From: Ochrobactrum teleogrylli
GTDB lineage: Bacteria > Pseudomonadota > Alphaproteobacteria > Rhizobiales > Rhizobiaceae
Reading direction: 5' to 3'
Length of the DNA: 64,000 nucleotides
NCBI RefSeq assembly: GCF_006376685.1
Contig: NZ_VEWL01000007.1
Coordinates: 124,001 to 188,000 of the forward strand
Shown: one piece after another, positions 26,612 through 33,288 of the stretch
Position numbering within the stretch: position 1 is the first letter of the stretch
Layout of the letters: each line of letters begins with the position of its first letter
Made by a program: the position numbers and the translations under genes
Notes under the pieces: model-generated
Databases searched by the model: none
What the model saw: only the letters and a program-made list of their open reading frames with translations
What the model was told of the DNA's origin: nothing

Positions 26612-26951
26612 CCTTCCGAAATCCCGTGCATAATTTCTGAAGCAATGTCTTCATGTCCAAAGCTGCGCGGGATTTCCATGTAAGATGAAGAGCACCACCT
26701 GAGATGCCATCTGGTGATAAGCTTTTCAGAAGGCCAAATCTCTCAGCAACGTCAACAACACGTTGCGTCTCATCATCGAAATCGTGGCTATAGTAAACGC
26801 TACCACCGTTGTCTGCCACCCATTGCACTAACCTTAAAAGGCCATGCTGGTCTTCTTCAGACATAATTTCGTTTGGAATAGTTGAACCGACCAGTGTTTC
26901 AATTCTCTGGTCTAAGCGCGCCAATACCTGCAACACTTGCCGAAACCCCAT
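26592..26951 (-). CDS. Hypothetical protein, 119 residues, divergent to radical SAM gene
   Basis: No domain recognised. The protein starts MGFRQVLQVLARLDQRIETL, is acidic and mostly helical, with a short GGSVYY/ALHLTW beta pattern. ATG 26951 has an AGGG seven bases upstream; the frame is open to 27077 but that would run into the radical SAM gene. Its 3' end overlaps the tail gene by 20 bases in convergent orientation. Being the only minus-strand gene in the late region, it looks like an independently expressed cargo gene, possibly tied to the radical SAM gene with which it shares a 101-base divergent spacer. Confidence 0.55.
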   Translation of the reverse strand: MGFRQVLQVLARLDQRIETLVGSTIPNEIMSEEDQHGLLRLVQWVADNGGSVYYSHDFDDETQRVVDVAERFGLLKSLSPDGISGGALHLTWKSRAALDMKTLLQKLCTGFRKVSTASA

Positions 26952-27052
26952 AATTGCCCTGCAACATATTACATCGTCTGGTTGAAGTCGGCAAGCGGGT
27001 TTAATGTGATGCGATGGTTTGACAATCGCGGCTTGGCAATTCATGTTGCAGT

Positions 27053-28483
27053 ATGGCTGGGAAACATGTCGCATCAAAATATGAAACCATCTCCTCTATC
27101 CATCTGTTCATGAGAGGGAGGGAGTACCCGAAGTATCCTGCGAATGTGTTTCTGGAAGTTTCAAACCTTTGCGACCTGAAATGCGCAATGTGCGGACCGT
27201 TTTCTGCACTTAACGACATGCGCCTTTTTTCCTTGAAGGAAGAGGATCGGGGCTTCATGAAGGCCCCGCCACGGGAGAGAATTGAGAATATTCTTCGTCA
27301 CGCCTTGCGGATACAAGTATTCGGATATGGAGAACCGACGCTAAACCCAGACTTTCTCGATTTTCTTGATCTGGCAGGAGAATACGAAACACTCATCAGC
27401 TTCTTCAGCAACGGGATGCATTTCTCCGATGTGGTAGTGAACAAAATCATCGAAAGCCGCGTCCACGAAATTACCATTAGCTTCTCCGGCTCGACCAAGG
27501 AAGATTATGAGGCCGTTTATATGGGGGGCGTGTGGGAGACGGTACTTGCTGGCCTGAAGCTTATCAGTGATCGCAAGAAGGAACGTGGCACTAGTTATCC
27601 AATCATTTCTGTGAATAGCTTGGCGTATCGCCATCACGTCGAGACGCTGGATAGGTTCGTAGACGTCATGGGAGATGCTGGTGTGGGCGTCATCTATTTG
27701 AAGCCGCTCGTTCCTGTTCCAACTGTACCAGTGCTTGGACAGCACGCCTCTATATTCCGCCATTGGGTTGAAGGCCCGGTAATAGAGCGGGCTATTGCCA
27801 AGGCAAAGGAGCGAGGCATTATCTTCAATGCCGATCTGTATTTCTCCGGTGGAGCTACGGATGAAGATCATTACAAAAAGAAGATGAGGGCGCTCCAGCG
27901 TGGATTTGGTCTTAACCCGGATGATCTTCCGCCAGCATTGCCCATCATTGAACTGCGAGAAATAGCGAAATCCGTAACACCTAAAAAGCCGGCGAGAGTT
28001 ACTGTAACCGAGATATCCGGCAACGATTTGGCTTTACTGTCAGCCAGGCCACTCAAAGCAGATGGAATGTACTGCTTGGAGCCGTTCAACACGATGTATA
28101 TCGGGCGAAATCTCGACGTTAAGCCTTGCTGCAACGCACCGTCTACCACCCGGTTTGATAGCGTGAAGGGTAAGACAGGAGAGGATGTATGGGGCGGGAG
28201 CGCCTATTATCAAACACGTAAAGCTATTTTGCGGGGAGAATATCCAAACTTCTGCGTCGATTGCATCAAAGGGGGGAATGCTTATGCGGAGCACAATTTC
28301 GCAGATACGGTAGCCACCTACGGGACGTGGTATACAGAGGTCTTTAAAGACGATTTCAATTGCACTCCTCTCGATACACTTTTAGCTTGTGGGGACAATA
28401 GAAATATTGCTTCACGATGGAGATACACTCAGCACATAAGAGCATTCGCTGGGCTGATGAGATGGTTATCTCAACCGACCTGA
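27053..28483 (+). CDS. Radical SAM / SPASM-domain protein (prophage cargo)
   Basis: 476 residues. Cys40, Cys44 and Cys47 form the CxxxCxxC motif that binds the SAM-cleaving 4Fe-4S cluster, and GYGEPTLNP at 91-99 is the SAM-binding GGE-like strand. The C-terminal part has cysteines 341, 359, 360, 401 and 404 in a SPASM-like arrangement for auxiliary clusters, as in enzymes that modify peptides, proteins or sugars. The substrate is unknown; no precursor peptide is obvious beside it. It lies between tail and lysis genes, the classical site for lysogenic-conversion genes, and is less GC-rich than the host. The start has no strong ribosome site. Confidence 0.85.
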   Translation: MAGKHVASKYETISSIHLFMRGREYPKYPANVFLEVSNLCDLKCAMCGPFSALNDMRLFSLKEEDRGFMKAPPRERIENILRHALRIQVFGYGEPTLNPDFLDFLDLAGEYETLISFFSNGMHFSDVVVNKIIESRVHEITISFSGSTKEDYEAVYMGGVWETVLAGLKLISDRKKERGTSYPIISVNSLAYRHHVETLDRFVDVMGDAGVGVIYLKPLVPVPTVPVLGQHASIFRHWVEGPVIERAIAKAKERGIIFNADLYFSGGATDEDHYKKKMRALQRGFGLNPDDLPPALPIIELREIAKSVTPKKPARVTVTEISGNDLALLSARPLKADGMYCLEPFNTMYIGRNLDVKPCCNAPSTTRFDSVKGKTGEDVWGGSAYYQTRKAILRGEYPNFCVDCIKGGNAYAEHNFADTVATYGTWYTEVFKDDFNCTPLDTLLACGDNRNIASRWRYTQHIRAFAGLMRWLSQPT

Positions 28484-28543
28484 CATCGTAGAGGGTGTAC
28501 AACCATCAGGTCAGTAGAACGGCAGATAAAATATTCTGTCACC

Positions 28544-28566
28544 GCCGCCCACTGAGGCGGCTTTTT
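28544..28566 (+). terminator. Terminator between radical SAM gene and endolysin
   Basis: GCCGCC (28544-28549) pairs with GGCGGC (28556-28561), followed by five T. It isolates the cargo gene from the lysis cassette. Confidence 0.75.
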
Positions 28567-28588
28567 CTTTGCCGAAAGGAAATCACCA

Positions 28589-29272
28589 ATGGCACGACGC
28601 ATCAACGCGGCGGGGCTTTCGCTCGTCAAACAGTGGGAAGGCCTCAAGAATACAGCTTATCGGGATGTTGCCGGTGTCCTAACCATCGGTTACGGCCATA
28701 CGAGCGCAGCCGGTGCGCCTACGGTTACGCCGGGGATGGCAATCGGAGACGCCGAAGCCGAGCGCATCCTGAAAACCGATCTGGCCAAATTCGAGGCGAG
28801 GGTGGAGCGGTTCGTTAAGGTTCCGCTGACCGACAATCAGTTCGCCGCGCTCGTTTCGTTCGACTTCAACACCGGAGCGCTGGATAAGTCCACGCTGCTG
28901 AAGAAGCTGAACAAGGGCGATTATGCCGCCGTTCCGGTCGAACTCATGAAATGGGTGAATGCTGGCGGCAAGAAGGTACAGGGCCTTGTCAATCGCCGGG
29001 CCGCTGAAGCTGGTCTCTGGGCGAAAGGCGATTTCGTATCGTCAAATTACGTTCCAGCGAAGACGACAGCCAATAAGACCGATGTCGCCACGATTGGCGG
29101 TGCCGGTGCTGCTGGTGCAGCGGCAACGGTCGGCCCTGTCATCCCGGAAATTGTCAGCACCATCTCAAATCAGCAGGACGAATTGTCTAGCGGTCAGTGG
29201 GTGCGTGTGGCGATTGCTGGTGTGATTGTCGCTCTGACCCTCTGGGGCATCTGGCGGAAGACGCGCTCATGA
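28589..29272 (+). CDS. Endolysin (GH24 lysozyme) with C-terminal membrane segment
   Basis: 227 residues. The T4-lysozyme-type catalytic triad is intact with normal spacing: Glu17, Asp26 and Thr32. The enzyme domain ends near residue 150, followed by a Gly/Ala-rich linker and one strong membrane helix (about 205-222) with a basic tail. There is no N-terminal signal or SAR helix, so export would depend on a holin or on insertion of the C-terminal helix. AAAGGAAA precedes the ATG. The next gene overlaps its stop by four bases. Confidence 0.9.
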   Translation: MARRINAAGLSLVKQWEGLKNTAYRDVAGVLTIGYGHTSAAGAPTVTPGMAIGDAEAERILKTDLAKFEARVERFVKVPLTDNQFAALVSFDFNTGALDKSTLLKKLNKGDYAAVPVELMKWVNAGGKKVQGLVNRRAAEAGLWAKGDFVSSNYVPAKTTANKTDVATIGGAGAAGAAATVGPVIPEIVSTISNQQDELSSGQWVRVAIAGVIVALTLWGIWRKTRS

Positions 29273-29517
29273 TCTGGGCGCTCATTCCCTCATGGCTGAA
29301 ATACTCGCTCGCTGCCCTTGTGGCGGCGTTTCTACTTCTGGCGGGTGGGTATGTGGCCGGAAGGCTCTCAGGAACGGCCAGCACGGAAACCAAAATCGAA
29401 AGACAGAACAATGAAGCCACAGGCAAAGCTCTGGACGCTGCTCATTCTTATGATGAGTGCATTGACGCTGGCGGGGTGTGGACATTCAGGACCGGCAAAT
29501 GTGAGCGGCGTCCGTAA
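29269..29517 (+). CDS. Rz-like inner-membrane spanin subunit
   Basis: 82 residues from ATG 29269, which overlaps the endolysin stop (ATGA). One N-terminal membrane segment (about residues 8-28) is followed by a charged periplasmic stretch, the shape of an i-spanin. Spanins link inner and outer membrane and disrupt the outer membrane at the end of lysis. Identification rests on topology, position and the overlapping lipoprotein gene rather than clear family sequence, and it is short for an Rz. Confidence 0.7.
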   Translation: MIWALIPSWLKYSLAALVAAFLLLAGGYVAGRLSGTASTETKIERQNNEATGKALDAAHSYDECIDAGGVWTFRTGKCERRP

Positions 29518-29653
29518 CGTCCTCGGAACTGATCTGCTAGGCGCTCGCGGGGCAACCGAGGCGGATCAACGGAAGATCGACCGCACGATAGTGCGCGGAT
29601 GTGCAGGCGGCGTCTGGTCGAAAGACGAGTGCGCTATTCATGACAAAAAATAA
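29411..29653 (+). CDS. Rz1-like outer-membrane lipoprotein spanin subunit
   Basis: 80 residues from ATG 29411 in a different frame, starting inside the Rz-like gene and overlapping it by 107 bases. A lipoprotein signal peptide ends in the lipobox LTLAGC. The mature part is about 60 residues with two further cysteines. Overlapping out-of-frame Rz/Rz1 genes are a hallmark of spanin pairs, which supports both calls. An earlier frame start at 29318 would put about 31 charged residues before the signal and is unlikely. Confidence 0.7.
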   Translation: MKPQAKLWTLLILMMSALTLAGCGHSGPANVSGVRNVLGTDLLGARGATEADQRKIDRTIVRGCAGGVWSKDECAIHDKK

Positions 29654-29668
29654 AAGGGGCGGCGGGTA

Positions 29669-29971
29669 ATGAGCGAAGACTTGAAATGGCTCATGGGTAC
29701 GGCGGTCACGCTGATTGTCTTTTTCAGTGGCGCGCTGATCGCGGCGTTTCGCTCACTGTCCAATTCTCAGCGGAAGGGCGACGATCAGCTTCATGACCGT
29801 GTGAACCGAGTACGAGATGAGTATGTTCGCCGCGTCGATCTTGACGATCACGTAAAGCAATTGCGGGACGGCATGAAAGAGATGCGCGACGAGACACGAG
29901 AAGGTTTGAAAGAGACAAACAAGCGTCTCGACCAAGTGCTGGCCGTGCTGGCGTCAGATAAAAAACCTTAA
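29669..29971 (+). CDS. Small phage membrane/coiled-coil protein
   Basis: 100 residues: one membrane helix (about 8-28) then a highly charged helix likely to form a coiled coil to the C-terminus. The design recalls XhlA-type proteins and small phage lysis accessory proteins, but I cannot assign it firmly. AGGGGCGGCGGGTA lies before the ATG. It is the last gene before the right repeat and may supply part of the missing holin function. Confidence 0.65.
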   Translation: MSEDLKWLMGTAVTLIVFFSGALIAAFRSLSNSQRKGDDQLHDRVNRVRDEYVRRVDLDDHVKQLRDGMKEMRDETREGLKETNKRLDQVLAVLASDKKP

Positions 29972-30081
29972 GCGCCTCAGTCGTGAAAATCGTTTTACAA
30001 TGCCTACCTAACGTATTGATTTTTATAGGGCGCATTTGCCATGTTTTACAATTAAGTTATTGAAAACATTGAATTGTACTG

Positions 30082-30121
30082 AGCTTGGGAAGCTGACAGG
30101 CTACCATTACATCATACCCGC
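30082..30121 (-). pseudogene. tRNA-Gly 5'-half fragment in the right repeat
   Basis: The 40 bases from the 5' end (GCGGGTA at 30121-30115) to the anticodon arm of tRNA-Gly(CCC) are repeated here without the 3' half. It is a by-product of site-specific integration and cannot give a functional tRNA. Confidence 0.88.
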
Positions 30122-30146
30122 AATCTGCAAGATATTTCAGTATCTT
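30082..30146. repeat. Right attachment repeat (65 bp) of the prophage element
   Basis: Identical copy of 21320-21384, including the tRNA 5' half and the terminal AAGATA/TATCTT inverted repeat (30129-30146). Confidence 0.93.
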
Positions 30147-30199
30147 GAAGCCACATCGGGCTCGATCAGATTGGAGAGTTTGGCACTCTTGGGCACAAG

Positions 30200-30230
30200 C
30201 TATGTTCTCTTTATCCACCCGTCAATCTGT
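30200..30230 (-). pseudogene. Fossil 3' end of a second integrase gene
   Basis: Read on the minus strand these bases end Gln-Ile-Asp-Gly-Trp-Ile-Lys-Arg-Thr-stop, against Gln-Ile-Asp-Glu-Ala-Arg-Lys-Arg-Thr-stop for the intact integrase. At DNA level 30199-30230 matches 21437-21468 in 27 of 32 positions, and both begin exactly 53 bases after the end of their 65-bp repeat. Further upstream the frame is soon closed. This suggests an older related element once occupied the same site. The match is short, so chance cannot be fully excluded. Confidence 0.55.
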
Positions 30231-30439
30231 AAGATTGCGGCGGCAGGGTGGGGCCTGCGAAAAGTCGCTCAGCTGTCGCGATCACATGCTGTTACAGTCT
30301 TCACTTTACTGTCAAAGGTAGCAGAATTAGCATTTGCGCATATTGATATCCGCCGATCCGTCGCCATCTGCTGAACAAGCCTTTTACGACTTGCTGCAAC
30401 TTGCGGTGGGTGAAACGAAACGGACCCGACGGATACTCT

Positions 30440-31321
30440 ATGGCAAAGACAACGAAGCGTCGCGCATTGCTGATTGTGAACCCCAATGCCCGTAATGGGA
30501 AAGGGTTCGGCGGCGCGATGAGGACGGAACTTGAGCGCGGTGGGCTGGAACTGTTCGAGCACCAGCCGCGCGAGGGCGAAACGATCTCCGATGTCATTTC
30601 GCGCGAGCGGGACCATGATCTGGTCGTCATCGGCGGCGGTGACGGTTCCCTCAATGCGGCTGCAAAGGGGCTTATGGAAACCGGCATGCCGCTCGCCATT
30701 TTGCCGCTCGGAACAGCTAATGATTTTGCCCGAACCGTGGGCATTCCAGCCGATCCGGTGGAGGCTGCCCGTCAGATTGCGACCTATAAGGTGCATCCCA
30801 TCGATCTCGGCGAGGTGAACGGTCACCTCTATTTCAACGTCGCCAGTATCGGTTTCAGCGCGGAACTTGCGCAGCAACTGAGCGCGGACGCGAAAAAGAA
30901 ATGGGGCAAGCTCGGCTATGGTATCGTCGCGGCGCGCATTTTGATGCGGTCAGAGCTGTTTACCGCCTATCTCGAACATGATGGCATCACCGAAAAGATC
31001 AAAACATTGCAGGTTTCCGTCGGCAACGGCAAGTTTTACGGTGGTGGCATGGCCGTTGAAAAGGACGCGGCCATCGATGACGGCAAGCTGGATTTCTACA
31101 GTCTCGAAGTTGATCACTGGTGGCATCTGCTTCGTTTACTGCCGAGCCTGCGGCGCGGCACGCAGTCGAAATGGAATGATGTGCGCGCCTTTCCGACGAC
31201 AGAAGTGATTATCCGCACCAAGAAGCCGCGCGCGGTGAATACCGATGGCGAGCTTTCCACCTGGACACCGGCGCATTTCAAGCTCCACCGGCAGGCCATC
31301 AACGCGCTTATTCCCACTTAA
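30440..31321 (+). CDS. Lipid kinase, diacylglycerol-kinase catalytic family (YegS-like)
   Basis: About 293 residues with the DAGK catalytic domain: NPNARNGKG near the start, the nucleotide-binding GGGDGSLNAA and the PLGTANDFAR motif. It should phosphorylate a lipid such as diacylglycerol or phosphatidylglycerol at the inner membrane. ATG 30440 (MAKTTKRRALLIVNPNA) matches the family start; a TTG at 30401 would add 13 residues. It is the first complete gene past the prophage. The 293 bases before it (30147-30439) hold the integrase fossil and otherwise nothing I can name. Confidence 0.9.
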   Translation: MAKTTKRRALLIVNPNARNGKGFGGAMRTELERGGLELFEHQPREGETISDVISRERDHDLVVIGGGDGSLNAAAKGLMETGMPLAILPLGTANDFARTVGIPADPVEAARQIATYKVHPIDLGEVNGHLYFNVASIGFSAELAQQLSADAKKKWGKLGYGIVAARILMRSELFTAYLEHDGITEKIKTLQVSVGNGKFYGGGMAVEKDAAIDDGKLDFYSLEVDHWWHLLRLLPSLRRGTQSKWNDVRAFPTTEVIIRTKKPRAVNTDGELSTWTPAHFKLHRQAINALIPT

Positions 31322-31348
31322 CCGGCGCGCGACCGATAAACTCGAGCC

Positions 31349-31382
31349 AAAAAAAAGGGCCCGCAGCTATGAAGCGCGGGCC
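31349..31382 (-). terminator. Minus-strand terminator of the microprotein gene
   Basis: GGCCCGC (31358-31364) pairs with GCGGGCC (31376-31382). On the minus strand the hairpin is followed by an eight-T run, so it ends transcription coming from the 31462-31539 gene rather than the lipid kinase. Confidence 0.8.
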
Positions 31383-31461
31383 TAATCATGACGTTAGGTG
31401 ACTGGCTCAGAGGTCAAGAGAGCCACTTCTAAAACGGAGTAGTCCTGCGAATGTTCCGTGT

Positions 31462-31539
31462 TTAGAAGAAAAAATACCAGATAATCAGCACGAGGATGAA
31501 TGGTACGCCCAGAAGCCAAAGAATGAGTGCTCGAAACAT
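31462..31539 (-). CDS. 25-residue hydrophobic membrane microprotein
   Basis: Reading the minus strand from ATG 31539 gives 25 residues, Met-Phe-Arg-Ala followed by a nearly unbroken hydrophobic stretch ending Trp-Tyr-Phe-Phe-Phe, enough for one membrane helix with a positive N-terminus. A strong AAGGAG lies five bases upstream and a good terminator about 80 bases downstream, so it forms a complete small transcription unit. I do not recognise a family. It could be a regulator of a membrane protein or a stress microprotein; nothing in the sequence decides. Confidence 0.65.
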   Translation of the reverse strand: MFRALILWLLGVPFILVLIIWYFFF

Positions 31540-31811
31540 GGTGTTCTCCTTGTTGTGTATTTCCAACTCTGTGGGAGGCAGATTGGTTCCACAATTCAAG
31601 GCGGTGATCGTCGGCTCCGTTAATCATCTTGTGCGTGTGGCGACTCAAATGACGGCTTTTCTGAAAGTTTTAATGATCCGTCAATAAATCGGTGACATCA
31701 CTGGATTTATGTAAAGTGCAGCCAGCGTTTTTGGCTGCGTGTCGAGTAGCGGGCGTGTGGCGTATGAGTTCGAAGCGTGGGCTGAAAATTTCGGTCAGCG
31801 AGAAGGCGGCG

Positions 31812-33041
31812 ATGTTGCGTGATAAGCGCGGCTCGGTCGCCATGATGACTTTCATGGCCATGGCCGTTGCTCTGGCCGGTTGCGCGACACCGCCGGCTTC
31901 CAAGCCGAAGCGCTCCAAGGAATATTTTGCAGAATCCAAATATGGCGTGAAGGCAAGCCCGCGTGTTGCCTATGGCACCGGTAAGCCTATGCCCCGTGGG
32001 GGCGGACGAGATCAGACGGGCCAGCCTTACAAGGTCAAGGGCCGCTGGTATTATCCCAAAGAAGACAAGAATTATACCGCCGTCGGTCGTGCGTCCTGGT
32101 ATGGCGAGGCCTTCCATGGCCGTCTCACTGCCAATGGCGAAGTCTATGACATGACGCATCTGACCGCAGCGCATCCGACCATGCCGTTGCCGAGCTATGC
32201 CCGCGTGACCAATATGGATACCGGTAGCTCAGTCATCGTGCGTGTCAATGATCGCGGTCCCTATGAATATGATCGCGTGATCGATCTGTCGCAGAAAGCG
32301 GCGGAAATGCTCGATTACCAGCATCACGGCACGGCCAATGTGAAGGTGGAATATGTCGGGCGTGCGCCGCTCGACGGCAAAGATGATGCCTATCTGATGG
32401 CATCCTATCGCCCGGCTGGCAGCGATATGATCGGCCAGCCTGCAACGGGCGTAATGATGGCCATGAACGGCCCGACGCCAACCTCGCCGAAATCTGCTGT
32501 TCCGATACCTGCCATGGCGCCGCAAAGCGCACCCATGCCGGTTTCCGCGCCTGTGCCGCAGGAATCGCCGTTCTCGGTTAATCCGGCCTATGGCGATGCG
32601 TCGGGTCCGGCGCCGGTTTTGCCACCGAACGTACCTCTGCCGTCGCGCAAGCCGAATGGAAGCTTTGGTGTGGCCAATGCGGGTCACATCAGCGGGCTGG
32701 CGGGCTATGCATCTGACCGGATCGCAGCGAGCGCTTATACGGAAGAACGCACTTATGGCAGCATCCTGACCGCGAGTGCGGTTTCCGATGCCTGGAAGCG
32801 CCGCAACGCCGAGGAACACGGCGAATATGTCGAGCTTGGCCTTTTCGATACGCTTGAAGCCGCCGACAAGATGCAGCGCGCTTTGCCGAAGACGGCCAAG
32901 GTCAGCCGCACCAAGGTACCGACCGAAAAAGGCGAGTTCTACGAGCTGACGGCAGTTGCGCAGAAGGGCGGCAACGACGCCCTGCTGCGCGCAGCCTGGA
33001 AAGCCGGTGCAAGGGACGCATTCGTGGTCCGCATGGATTAA
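31812..33041 (+). CDS. rlpA: RlpA-family septal ring lipoprotein (lytic transglycosylase-like)
   Basis: About 409 residues. A lipoprotein signal ends at the lipobox VALAGC, followed by a double-psi beta-barrel RlpA domain with GRASWYGEAFHGRLTANGE and the catalytic-type NDRGPY segment, a Pro/Ala-rich linker and a C-terminal SPOR-like domain that would bind denuded glycan at the septum. AAGG sits five bases before ATG 31812 and gives a normal signal length; ATG 31764 and GTG 31692 are in-frame alternatives. Promoter elements are likely in 31540-31811, shared divergently with the microprotein gene. Confidence 0.88.
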   Translation: MLRDKRGSVAMMTFMAMAVALAGCATPPASKPKRSKEYFAESKYGVKASPRVAYGTGKPMPRGGGRDQTGQPYKVKGRWYYPKEDKNYTAVGRASWYGEAFHGRLTANGEVYDMTHLTAAHPTMPLPSYARVTNMDTGSSVIVRVNDRGPYEYDRVIDLSQKAAEMLDYQHHGTANVKVEYVGRAPLDGKDDAYLMASYRPAGSDMIGQPATGVMMAMNGPTPTSPKSAVPIPAMAPQSAPMPVSAPVPQESPFSVNPAYGDASGPAPVLPPNVPLPSRKPNGSFGVANAGHISGLAGYASDRIAASAYTEERTYGSILTASAVSDAWKRRNAEEHGEYVELGLFDTLEAADKMQRALPKTAKVSRTKVPTEKGEFYELTAVAQKGGNDALLRAAWKAGARDAFVVRMD

Positions 33042-33182
33042 GTGTCTGATCCAAAAGTCGCCATGCCGGTCTGCAAATGGCAAATTCTGCGCTTCCGGTG
33101 CTCACGTACCCAAATGTACGCTGCGCTCCGGTTATCGAAATCACCATTTTCGCCACGGCCTGCCGCTTTTTGATTCAGACAC
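33042..33182. repeat. 141-bp imperfect palindromic intergenic element
   Basis: The ends are inverted repeats: GTGTCTGATCCAAAAGTCG at the left against the reverse complement of a right end ending TGATTCAGACAC. Matching continues with interruptions towards a centre around ACGTACCCAAATGTACG, so the whole can fold into a long hairpin. It begins one base after the rlpA stop. It resembles RIME-like repeats of Rhizobiales. No open frame of note lies inside, and I noticed no second copy in the window. Confidence 0.7.
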
Positions 33183-33288
33183 TAAAGTCATTCAACCCCT
33201 ATCATAATCGAGTGATGCGGTTTGAAGGATTGATTTTAGCCGAATTCGTTGCGTAAGCTTGTCTCTCAGCTGGCGTGACAGGATTTCC

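Larger units (their letters stand above)
21320..30146. mobile_element. Decayed prophage integrated at tRNA-Gly(CCC)
   Basis: About 8.8 kb bounded by the 65-bp direct repeats. Gene content is phage-like: tyrosine integrase next to the tRNA, small early genes, an HNH nuclease, tail-tip fragment, tail protein with hydrolase, cargo gene and lysis cassette. Base composition is lower in GC than the flanking core. Terminase, portal, capsid, most tail, repressor and replication genes are missing. A tail gene lacking its start next to the HNH gene points to an internal deletion. It is probably unable to form particles on its own. Confidence 0.88.

Noticed and set aside
27053-28483. Possible viperin-type antiviral enzyme
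   Set aside because: Length, C-terminal SPASM cysteines and lack of viperin-like motifs argue against it; kept only as radical SAM/SPASM of unknown role.
31394-31648. 84-codon minus-strand frame overlapping the microprotein
   Set aside because: No ribosome site and no hydrophobic or domain pattern; the 25-residue frame on the same strand has far better signals.
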